DNA of 6,338 bases from Candidatus Sulfotelmatobacter sp. GTDB taxonomy: Bacteria > Acidobacteriota > Terriglobia > Terriglobales > Acidobacteriaceae. Position 1 is the first letter of the stretch; each line of letters begins with the position of its first letter. The translations under genes were made by a program, and so were the position numbers. The notes beneath the pieces are model-generated. The model saw only the letters and a program-made list of their open reading frames with translations. It did no database searches and had not been told where the DNA came from. The stretch covers positions 1 through 6,338 of the forward strand of contig JASIEN010000359.1 in the NCBI GenBank assembly GCA_030045935.1. The letters are read 5' to 3'. Shown piece by piece: positions 1 through 5,339 of the stretch.

Positions 1-1
1 G

Positions 2-143
2 CATCTCAATCGCGCAATTGCAGATATAGTCGGGTCTCAAAATCAAAGATGACTTCGAGAGCGAATGGGTGACAGCGTATTTCGCGGAGGAGCCCAAATA
101 CCACCGGGCAGAACGCAGGTATTCGTATTATGGCGCGATTTAG
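2..143 (+). pseudogene. Possible decayed 3' end of an unrecognised coding sequence
   Basis: The left edge may hold the end of a broken gene. One frame reads HLNRAIADIVGS from position 2 and then meets a stop at 50-52. A neighbouring frame, open from 30 to the TAG at 141-143, reads KIKDDFESEWVTAYFAEEP followed by KYHRAERRYSYYGAI. The second stretch has a balanced, soluble-protein composition rich in acidic and aromatic residues. Joining the two needs one frameshift near positions 30-45. I do not recognise a family, and no start codon or ribosome site is visible because the fragment reaches the window edge. It could equally be chance reading frame, so the call is weak. Confidence 0.22.
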
Positions 144-191
144 CTATTTGTGAGACCGTGGGGTTGGTGAGGAACTGATCAGAGCAGTGGG

Positions 192-234
192 CCTGAAGCC
201 TTCAGGATTTTAGCCGCAGAGTCGAAATTTCGAC
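192..234. promoter_or_regulatory. Two adjacent palindromes, possible operator sites
   Basis: Two dyad-symmetric sequences sit 14 bp apart: CCTGAAG-C-CTTCAGG (192-206) and GTCGAAATTTCGAC (221-234). Each is perfect in both arms. The first is followed by ATTTTAG, so it could be a weak hairpin terminator for a gene entering from the left. The second is too AT-rich at its centre to be a good hairpin and looks more like a binding site for a dimeric protein. The link to regulation of the sigma gene about 260 bp downstream is inference; neither site matches a regulator I can name. Confidence 0.25.
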
Positions 235-480
235 GTGATCTGCACAAAAGTGTCAGGATATCGTCGCGCAGCAATTGCGAATTCTCGGGATATCGCCTCC
301 TGATCGACCAACTCATTCAAAAAAGAGAGAGAGTTCGCCTGGCGCACTTTGGCGATATCGGCTGTCCTCTGGCCTTCTTGCGCGGCGACCATTAAGAACC
401 CACGCACTCATCCCGCACATAGTGCTCAGGTTTCGTCTGTCGAGCGATTGGAACAATGCGTGCCTATGGTTGCCATAACG

Positions 481-493
481 GGGAGGAAGAAGG
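481..493 (+). promoter_or_regulatory. Ribosome-binding site deciding the sigma factor start
   Basis: The purine-rich run GGGAGGAAGAAGG ends one base before the ATG at 495-497 and contains a strong Shine-Dalgarno core, GGAGG, at about 482-486 with a spacing of 8 bases. The in-frame upstream start at 456 has no comparable site. This supports ATG 495 as the true start. Confidence 0.65.
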
Positions 494-494
494 C

Positions 495-1400
495 ATGCAG
501 GGTGCAAACACAAGTATTGATTCCAGTGAACATGCCGAGATTTTAAGCAGGCAGTTTGCAAGTCAGGCATTCGAGCAGATTTTGTCGAGCGGTCTACCAT
601 CTCTTCACAGAGGAGCCCACCGGCTTCTGGGAAATACAGCCGACGCCGAAGATGCAGTTCAGGATGCTCTTCTCGCCGCTTATACACACTTGGACCAGTT
701 CAGGGGGCAGTCGAAGCTGTCTACCTGGCTCGGGGCCATTGTCCACAACTCCGCCCGAATGCAACTTCGGAGACGCCTCCGCCATGTCCATGTTTCTCTC
801 GACGAGCCGATCGGGGAAGCTGAGGAATGTTTGGTTTGGCAACGACTAGCGTATCGGCAGGCCAGTCCGGAGGACGACTGTCGAGGTTCGGAGCTAGGTA
901 GACGGTTAAGTCATTTCCAAACTCTGCTCACACCCACGTTGCGGAAAACTTTCCAGCTGCGCGATATCGATGGATTATCGATCCGTGAAACCGCACAGAT
1001 TCTGGGGGTACCCCATGGAACTGTGAAAGCCCAATCGGCGCGTGCGCGCAAGAAACTTAAGCAGCTGATGCAGCGAGCGCTCAGGCCCCGAACTGGGAGT
1101 GTGACAAAGCCCCATGAACAACATGTGCTGGGGCAGTTCGCCCCACCTGGGCCGCGACGGCTATTGGCAGGGCCAGCGGATGTAGGCGCGAAAGAAAGCT
1201 ATGATCACGACCGCTGCCGTACCTCCGCGGCAAGGCCGCCCCTTTCGCTGATCACTGGACGGCGCGGTGGCAACGGGGCTGAACCGGCCGGGCTGCGGCG
1301 CTCAATTGTGCCGATCACCGGAGCATCATCCATGCCATCGGAATATGCCATGGAAACGAACCTTTGTTCTGAGCACAAGCGGTCAACCAGGCGCTGCTGA
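495..1400 (+). CDS. ECF-type RNA polymerase sigma-70 factor with an atypical C-terminal tail
   Basis: Encodes a group 4 (extracytoplasmic function) sigma factor, which would direct core RNA polymerase to a special set of promoters. Numbering from ATG 495 (301 aa): region 2 spans about residues 36-95, with the typical acidic helix DAEDAVQDALLAAY (core-binding and -10 recognition) and the STWLGAIVHNSARMQLRRR stretch. Region 4 spans about 143-192 and carries the helix-turn-helix LSIRETAQILGVPHGTVKAQ that reads the -35 element. Family members are usually about 160-210 aa. Here the frame continues for about 100 more residues rich in Arg, Pro, Gly and Ser with no recognisable domain. From position 1205 on, that tail is antisense to a plausible minus-strand gene, so the tail may be read-through after loss of an earlier stop, or a real but poorly conserved extension. 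No anti-sigma gene is adjacent. An in-frame start at 456 is less likely. Confidence 0.85.
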   Translation: MQGANTSIDSSEHAEILSRQFASQAFEQILSSGLPSLHRGAHRLLGNTADAEDAVQDALLAAYTHLDQFRGQSKLSTWLGAIVHNSARMQLRRRLRHVHVSLDEPIGEAEECLVWQRLAYRQASPEDDCRGSELGRRLSHFQTLLTPTLRKTFQLRDIDGLSIRETAQILGVPHGTVKAQSARARKKLKQLMQRALRPRTGSVTKPHEQHVLGQFAPPGPRRLLAGPADVGAKESYDHDRCRTSAARPPLSLITGRRGGNGAEPAGLRRSIVPITGASSMPSEYAMETNLCSEHKRSTRRC

Positions 1401-1549
1401 GCACGGCTGAGCACGGCCTGAGGAAGAATGGGGAAATTGCGGAACATCCAGAGAAAATAAACGCGTTGTAAAAAGGACGGCATGAGGTAGCGCGGCCCAA
1501 TTGCAGTTTGGACCCGCACCACGCCCTCCGCCAGCTTATCGATCCACAT
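1205..1549 (-). CDS. Small conserved-looking hypothetical protein
   Basis: A 114-residue protein of unknown function. It starts at ATG 1547-1549 with AGGTGG six bases upstream as ribosome site, and ends with TGA at 1205-1207. The N-terminal half has a distinctive, protein-like pattern: VRVQTAIGPRYLMPSFLQRV, then YFLWMFRNFPILPQAVLSRA, then QQRLVDRLCSEQRF. This is a run of aromatic and basic residues that could form amphipathic helices. A second short block, DAPVIGTIE, follows around residues 76-84, and the C-terminus is Pro/Arg-rich and probably disordered. No signal peptide or clear membrane span is seen. The style recalls small lineage-specific acidobacterial proteins, but that is recollection, not a search. 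It overlaps the end of the sigma factor reading frame by 196 bp on the opposite strand, and at most one of the two overlapping parts is likely to be under strong selection. Confidence 0.55.
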   Translation of the reverse strand: MWIDKLAEGVVRVQTAIGPRYLMPSFLQRVYFLWMFRNFPILPQAVLSRAQQRLVDRLCSEQRFVSMAYSDGMDDAPVIGTIERRSPAGSAPLPPRRPVISERGGLAAEVRQRS

Positions 1550-1780
1550 ACCAGCCCACCTAAGGTTGTTTTATTTGGCCAGAGCAATTCTTGGGCCGAC
1601 ATTATTGCACTAAGGTCGGTGCTAAAGAAAGCCTTTTTCTCAATAATTTTAATAATTTGTGCTTGATGACGGGCATTTCCTGCCCCGTGGTAGGAACAAT
1701 TGGGTCAGCCCCGGAGCCGACGACAAGGGGTCGTGCGACCCGCCAAGGTCTTAAGCCGCCCTCGCCCAGGTGCTTTCCCC
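1550..1780. other. AT-rich intergenic region between the hypothetical gene and the nucleoside kinase
   Basis: No gene is seen. Positions about 1562-1665 are markedly AT-richer than the surroundings, including AATAATTTTAATAATTT near 1641-1657. This stretch probably contains the promoter of the minus-strand hypothetical gene, but no convincing -35/-10 pair is evident. Short inverted repeats are present: CCGAC/GTCGG (1596-1600 and 1615-1619), an imperfect hairpin around GGGCATTTCCTGCCC (1672-1686), and GGGTCGTGCGACCC (1728-1741, 6-bp arms). The last two lie downstream of the kinase stop and could act as 3'-end hairpins for it. Neither is followed by a U-tract on the minus strand, so I do not call a terminator. 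Confidence 0.4.
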
Positions 1781-2446
1781 CTAAGCGCTCGCCGCTTCCT
1801 GCCCGCCTAATGGCAAGAAATATTGGGTGCCTTTAATCGGCTCGCTGACTTTGCGGAGCAGTTGCTGCAAGTCATCGTTGCGTTCGACGAAGTCAATATC
1901 GGAGGTGTTTACGATTAGCAGGTCGGACGAAGTGTAATGAAAAAAGAAGTGCTCATAGGCCTTGACGACTTCTTCCAGATACTCATCACTCACCGAGCGC
2001 TCATCCGGCGCATTTTTTTTCTTCAAGCGCTTTTTCAAGACCTCGGGCGTAGCTTGTAAATATATAACCAGATCGGGCGTCGGCAACTGAGCCCGGAAAT
2101 AGTTATAGTAGCGATTGTAGGTATCGAGTTCCTGGTCGTTGAGATTGAGGCAAGCGAAAAGTTTGTCTTTTTCGATGATGTAGTCAGCGACTATGGTCTT
2201 GTTTGAGCGCGGGCCAAGATCGAGGCCTTGCAGCTGCTCGAAACGGCTCACCAGAAACGCAAATTGTGCCTGAAACGCCGCCCCGGGCTCGCCCTCGTAA
2301 AAGGCTCCGAGAAAAGGATTGGTCTCCGGCTCCATCACTCGTTGCGCGTTGAGCCGCTCGCCAAGTATTCGTGCCAGGGTGCTCTTGCCTACTCGAATGG
2401 GTCCTTCGACTGCAATATAACGGGGCAGCTCAAAAAGATTGGCCAT
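1781..2446 (-). CDS. Deoxynucleoside kinase (dAK/dGK-like)
   Basis: Cytoplasmic salvage enzyme that transfers phosphate from a nucleoside triphosphate to the 5'-hydroxyl of a deoxynucleoside. Numbering from ATG 2446 (221 aa, a normal length): P-loop GPIRVGKST at 15-23; substrate-side motif EPETNPFL at 39-46; DYIIEKDKLFA at 88-98, the counterpart of the family's acidic/Arg active-site segment and typical of bacterial dAdo/dGuo kinases; hydrophobic strand PDLVIYLQA at 124-132; basic LID region LKKRLKKK at 137-144 followed by ERSVSDEYL; AYEHFFFHY at 163-171; VNTSDIDF at 179-186. The P-loop has Arg where many relatives have a small residue. A TTG start 18 codons upstream (2500) is possible, but the extra residues do not look like family sequence. 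Neither start has a strong ribosome site. Substrate preference cannot be read from sequence alone. The gene is divergent from the deacetylase, and the two probably share a promoter region. Confidence 0.88.
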   Translation of the reverse strand: MANLFELPRYIAVEGPIRVGKSTLARILGERLNAQRVMEPETNPFLGAFYEGEPGAAFQAQFAFLVSRFEQLQGLDLGPRSNKTIVADYIIEKDKLFACLNLNDQELDTYNRYYNYFRAQLPTPDLVIYLQATPEVLKKRLKKKNAPDERSVSDEYLEEVVKAYEHFFFHYTSSDLLIVNTSDIDFVERNDDLQQLLRKVSEPIKGTQYFLPLGGQEAASA

Positions 2447-2615
2447 TGGCTTGAAATGAATCGGAAGTTGCAGGATAGCTCGGAAGGCGATGACTGGCAA
2501 TTGAGTGAAGAGTTAACAGAGTCTTGTTGATAGTGAATCTCCCAGAGTCGAGCTGAGCAGCGTGTGTTTGAATCTGCAATTTGGAAATCTAAAATTGGAA
2601 ATCTACAATGCGTTC
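2447..2615. promoter_or_regulatory. Divergent intergenic region between kinase and deacetylase
   Basis: This 169-bp stretch must carry the promoters of both the minus-strand kinase and the plus-strand deacetylase, since they diverge from it. No strong -35/-10 pair can be named in either direction. Near the deacetylase end there are three imperfect tandem copies of an AT-rich unit (2567-2608). If the deacetylase uses the upstream GTG at 2562, these repeats would be inside its reading frame. Confidence 0.4.
2567..2608 (+). repeat. Three imperfect tandem copies of a 13-15 bp AT-rich unit
   Basis: Three consecutive units read TTTGAATCTGCAA (2567-2579), TTTGGAAATCTAAAA (2580-2594) and TTGGAAATCTACAA (2595-2608). 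The core TTGGAAATCTA is shared exactly by the last two. The array ends 7 bp before the preferred deacetylase start at 2616. It is a local low-complexity expansion; its function, if any, is unknown. Confidence 0.6.
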
Positions 2616-3338
2616 ATGCTTGGCATAGCCGCCGTCGTCTCTGCTGCCGCGGTAGCCGCGGGTTATGAGTCCATGGCGCCGACGGGACAGTGGTATGGGC
2701 GCACGTTCACCGGGCTGCCGCGCGGCTCACGCCAACTCGCGCTGACATTCGATGACGGACCGAACGGTCCGCACACGCTGCGACTTCTCGAAATTCTCGC
2801 ACGCCATGAGGTTCATGCCACATTTTTTTTGATTGGGAAATATGTAAAAGAACGGCCGGGTATTGCGTGTCAGATTGCCAAGGCGGGACATGCGATCGGT
2901 AATCACACCTTCTCGCATCCGCTGCTCATCTTTAAGAATGAAGCCGAGATTCGCTGTGAGATTTCGGATTGCCAACAAGCCCTGCAAGACGCCGTAGGCG
3001 AGCATTCGAATTTGTTCCGGCCTCCATTTGGCGGACGCCGTCCGGCGGTCCTGCGCATTGCGCGCGAGCTTGGGCTCGAACCGATTATGTGGAATGTAAC
3101 CGGACACGACTGGAATGTACCTTCGGCTGAGTTGATCGAGGAGAAAATCGAGCGCCAGATGCACGGAGGGGATGTGATTTTATTGCACGATGGCTGGCAC
3201 AAACACATGGGCGCCGACCGGTCGCAAACTGTTATCGCCACGGACCGGCTCATCGCGCGTTACAAAGCTGAAGGCCGCGAATTCGTGACTATTCCTCAAA
3301 TGATGATCATGACAGCGGCTACGTCGCTGGCCTCGTAA
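2616..3338 (+). CDS. Polysaccharide deacetylase (NodB homology domain), membrane-anchored
   Basis: A carbohydrate esterase family 4-type enzyme expected to remove acetyl groups from N-acetylated sugars in peptidoglycan, chitin-like or exported polysaccharides outside the membrane. Numbered from ATG 2616 (240 aa): residues 1-16, MLGIAAVVSAAAVAAG, form a hydrophobic N-terminal anchor or uncleaved signal. The NodB motifs follow in order: motif 1 TFDDGP at 44-49 (catalytic base and metal Asp), motif 2 HTFSHP at 97-102 (the two metal-binding His), motif 3 RPPFGGRRP at 135-143, motif 4 WNVTGHDWN at 159-167, motif 5 ILLHDG at 188-193 (catalytic His). All key residues are present, so the enzyme looks active. 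A GTG at 2562 would add 18 residues that are largely encoded by a tandem repeat, so I prefer 2616, although neither start has a good ribosome site. The real substrate is not evident from the neighbours. The 3' end overlaps ilvD tail to tail. Confidence 0.9.
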   Translation: MLGIAAVVSAAAVAAGYESMAPTGQWYGRTFTGLPRGSRQLALTFDDGPNGPHTLRLLEILARHEVHATFFLIGKYVKERPGIACQIAKAGHAIGNHTFSHPLLIFKNEAEIRCEISDCQQALQDAVGEHSNLFRPPFGGRRPAVLRIARELGLEPIMWNVTGHDWNVPSAELIEEKIERQMHGGDVILLHDGWHKHMGADRSQTVIATDRLIARYKAEGREFVTIPQMMIMTAATSLAS

Positions 3339-4995
3339 TCGCGCCCTGTGACGCCGATGACACCAGAGCAGCATACTTCGCGAACACTCCGGTAGCATAG
3401 CGTGGCTTGGGCGGCTTCCAACTTTTCATCCGCTCCCGCAGAGTTTCATCGCTGATTTCCACTTCCAGCAGACGTCGGTTTACGTCAAAGCGGATCGTAT
3501 CTCCATCTCGCACCACAGCAATCGGCCCGCCCAGCGCGGCCTCCGGAGACACATGCCCCGCCATCAATCCATGTGTCGCCCCGCTGAAGCGCCCGTCGGT
3601 CAGCAAAGCGACCGATGATCCCAGACCCTCGCCGACAATCGCACCGGTCACACTCAACATCTCGCGCATACCCGGACCCCCCTTCGGTCCCTCGTTGCGA
3701 ACCACGATGACATCGCCTTCTTTCACCTTTTTGCCAGTTACCGCTGCCATCGCATCTTCTTCCGACTCAAAAACTCTAGCCGGCCCGCGTTGTTCCAGCC
3801 GCTCATGTCCGCTGATTTTGGCCACGCAACCCTCGGGTGCAAGATTGCCCTTAAGAATGACAAGCCCCCCAGTCTTCTTTAGAGGACGCTCGAGCGGCGC
3901 AATCACTTGCTGGTTCGGGGTCTCAATCACACTCTCGCTCTCAGCGCCGATCGAAAGTCCCGTAACCGTTTTCGCCTTTGGATGAACCAGGTTTCCCTGC
4001 AGCAATCGTCGTGCCAGCAACCGCACTCCGCCGGCCCGATGCATATCTGCAGCAACGAAACGTCCTGAAGGCTTCAGATCGGCGAGTAACGGCGTGCGTT
4101 CGCTGACCGTCTGAAAATCATCGATCCGCAAATCAACTCCTGCCTCGCGCGCAACGGCCAACAAGTGCAATACGGCATTCGTTGATCCACCAGTTGCAGC
4201 CACTGACGCAATCGCGTTCTCAAACGCATGGCGCGTCAAGATTTCTCTCGGCCGCAGTTCCTGTTTCAACACATTCATCACCACAGATCCACAATCGAAG
4301 GCGACTTGATCTTTCGCCGCATCCATTGCCGGCACACTGTTGAATCCCATCGGCGATAAACCGATCATTTCCATCACGGTCGACATCGTATTTGCGGTGT
4401 ACTGCCCGCCGCACGCGCCTGCGCCAGGGCAGGCAACATCCTCCAGTTCGTGCAATTCCTGATCGGACATTTTGCCGGCAGCATTCGCGCCAACCGCTTC
4501 AAACACATCCTGAATCGTCACATCTTTGCCGCGGTACTTTCCCGGAGCAATCGTCCCCCCATAAAACACAAGTCCCGGCAAGTCCATTCTCGCCAGCGCC
4601 ATCGCTGCGCCAGGAATCGTCTTATCGCATCCCACTACGCAGGCTACGGCGTCAAATAACTGCCCGCGGCACACCAGTTCAATCGAATCAGCGATCAATT
4701 CGCGGCTGACGAGGGATGCCCGCATCCCTTCCGTGCCCATCGCCTCGCCATCAGAAATTGCAATCGTGTTGAACTCCATCGGTGTGCCGCCGGCGGCGCG
4801 AATGCCTTCTTTTACCTTTGCTGAAAGCCGCCGCAAATGAAAATTGCACGGCATAGTTTCAATCCACGTATTAGCCACGCCAATCAGCGGCTTGCGCAGA
4901 TCGTCATCAGTGAAGCCAATCGCCTTGAACATGGCGCGCGACGGCGCACGGTCGCGCCCGTCGGTAATTTCTCGACTGCGATGTTTAAGGTCCAT
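3319..4995 (-). CDS. ilvD: Dihydroxy-acid dehydratase
   Basis: Catalyses dehydration of 2,3-dihydroxy-3-methylbutanoate and its methylpentanoate homologue to the 2-keto acids, the third common step of valine, leucine and isoleucine synthesis, in the cytoplasm. At 558 residues it has the usual full length of the IlvD/Edd family. The three iron-sulfur cluster cysteines are visible at C50 (ETMPCNF), C123 (VGCDKTIPGA) and C195 (CPGAGACGGQYTANTM). D82 and D124 are likely Mg ligands, and K125 is the lysine carbamylated in relatives. AATGGSTNAVLHLLA at 266-280 and the late GRFSGATHG motif are also family signatures. The C-terminus, ending near PRYATGVFAKYAALVSSASQ, matches the usual family end. Start ATG 4993-4995 gives the expected MDLKHRSREITDGRDRAPSR; no clear Shine-Dalgarno precedes it. 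It lies downstream of ilvB-ilvN on the same strand, after a 344-bp structured spacer. Confidence 0.96.
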   Translation of the reverse strand: MDLKHRSREITDGRDRAPSRAMFKAIGFTDDDLRKPLIGVANTWIETMPCNFHLRRLSAKVKEGIRAAGGTPMEFNTIAISDGEAMGTEGMRASLVSRELIADSIELVCRGQLFDAVACVVGCDKTIPGAAMALARMDLPGLVFYGGTIAPGKYRGKDVTIQDVFEAVGANAAGKMSDQELHELEDVACPGAGACGGQYTANTMSTVMEMIGLSPMGFNSVPAMDAAKDQVAFDCGSVVMNVLKQELRPREILTRHAFENAIASVAATGGSTNAVLHLLAVAREAGVDLRIDDFQTVSERTPLLADLKPSGRFVAADMHRAGGVRLLARRLLQGNLVHPKAKTVTGLSIGAESESVIETPNQQVIAPLERPLKKTGGLVILKGNLAPEGCVAKISGHERLEQRGPARVFESEEDAMAAVTGKKVKEGDVIVVRNEGPKGGPGMREMLSVTGAIVGEGLGSSVALLTDGRFSGATHGLMAGHVSPEAALGGPIAVVRDGDTIRFDVNRRLLEVEISDETLRERMKSWKPPKPRYATGVFAKYAALVSSASQGAITRPAT

Positions 4996-5077
4996 GGTTT
5001 AAGAGATTACATCAGGAATGAATTTAGAAAGTTTTTGAAAACGAAGCTTTCTCGACAAACTAGAAGTTGTCATCTGA

Positions 5078-5123
5078 GCGTTGCTGATTTTCAGCCAGAG
5101 CGAGGATCTGGCTCTTCCAACGC
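5078..5123 (-). promoter_or_regulatory. Compound hairpin in the ilvD leader
   Basis: Read on the minus strand, GCGTTG (5123-5118) pairs with CAACGC (5083-5078). Inside it AGCCAGA (5113-5107) pairs with TCTGGCT (5099-5093), closing a 7-base loop. Both stems are perfect, separated by small internal loops. The structure ends about 80 bases upstream of the ilvD start and has no following U-tract, so it is not a terminator. It may be a 5'-UTR element of the ilvD transcript or a chance fold; no known riboswitch class is recognised. Confidence 0.35.
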
Positions 5124-5135
5124 ACTGCATCGAAC

Positions 5136-5190
5136 AAAAACGGGGAACCCGCAGTCCGAAGCGACCCTCCGCTCCCGCTGCCGGTTCCCC
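5136..5190 (-). terminator. Intrinsic terminator between ilvN and ilvD
   Basis: On the minus strand GGGGAACC (5190-5183) pairs perfectly with GGTTCCCC (5149-5142). The stem continues across a single mismatch with GCAG/CTGC and closes with a further short AGCG/CGCT stem. The 3' arm is followed at once by GTTTTTG (U-tract at 5140-5136). This is the normal shape of a Rho-independent terminator. It lies about 150 bases past the ilvN stop and about 140 bases before ilvD. It most simply ends the ilvBN transcript, but could serve as an attenuator for ilvD. On the + strand no T-run follows, so it is directional. Confidence 0.7.
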
Positions 5191-5262
5191 AATCGCATGA
5201 CGCTTACCCAGGGAGACATCATGCTTCTGACACATCCAATCCCATCGTAGCGCCGCTTATCC

Positions 5263-5308
5263 GGTGGGCATCTTGCCCGCCGACTAGCGTGCAACCGAAA
5301 TGCCCACC
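5263..5308. repeat. Palindromic element with two alternative hairpins
   Basis: On the + strand GGTGGGCAT (5263-5271) can pair either with TGCCCGCC (5274-5281; one mismatch, tight loop) or perfectly over 9 bp with ATGCCCACC (5300-5308). The two pairings use the same arm and exclude each other. The look of it (GGGCA...TGCCC arms embedded in CTAGCGTGCAACC, flanked by GTAGCGCCGC) resembles dispersed REP-like intergenic repeats, which is inference since only one copy is in this window. It sits 32 bp downstream of the ilvN stop. Confidence 0.5.
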
Positions 5309-5339
5309 TCTGGCCGCCTTTGCAGGAAGCGGGAAAATC

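Larger units (their letters stand above)
144..494. other. Intergenic region upstream of the sigma factor, with two palindromes
   Basis: No convincing gene is seen here. It contains an odd-length palindrome CCTGAAGCCTTCAGG at 192-206 (7-bp arms) and a perfect 14-bp palindrome GTCGAAATTTCGAC at 221-234, 14 bp further on. A 9-bp inverted pair GATATCGCC (289-297) and GGCGATATC (351-359) is also present. A GTG-started 65-codon frame on the minus strand (210-407) reads plausibly but has no recognisable family and no strong ribosome site, so it is not called as a gene. The promoter of the downstream sigma factor should lie here, but no clear -35/-10 pair stands out. Confidence 0.4.

Noticed and set aside
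210..407. Minus-strand GTG-started 65-codon frame with fairly natural composition
   Set aside because: No recognisable family or motif, no strong ribosome site, and it includes a palindromic stretch at its 3' end. It remains possible but is not supported enough to call.
456..494. Upstream ATG at 456 as start of the sigma factor
   Set aside because: The extra 13 residues include the translated ribosome-binding region. The ATG at 495 has a much better Shine-Dalgarno site.
2447..2500. TTG at 2500 as start of the deoxynucleoside kinase
   Set aside because: It adds 18 residues unlike family sequence. The ATG at 2446 gives the expected length and N-terminus.
3407..3985. Long plus-strand open frame opposite ilvD (192 codons)
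   Set aside because: It is antisense to the well-supported ilvD gene, is Ser/Thr/Pro-rich as expected from the complement of its codons, and has no domain.
5136..5245. T-box riboswitch ahead of ilvD
   Set aside because: GGGGAACCGGC in the terminator arm only loosely resembles the T-box core, and no stem I with specifier loop or proper antiterminator can be drawn.
5219..5245. Leader peptide for ilv attenuation (MGLDVSEA)
   Set aside because: It is eight residues with one Leu and one Val and no Ile, lacks a good ribosome site, and overlaps intergenic repeat-like sequence. It is not a credible branched-chain leader.
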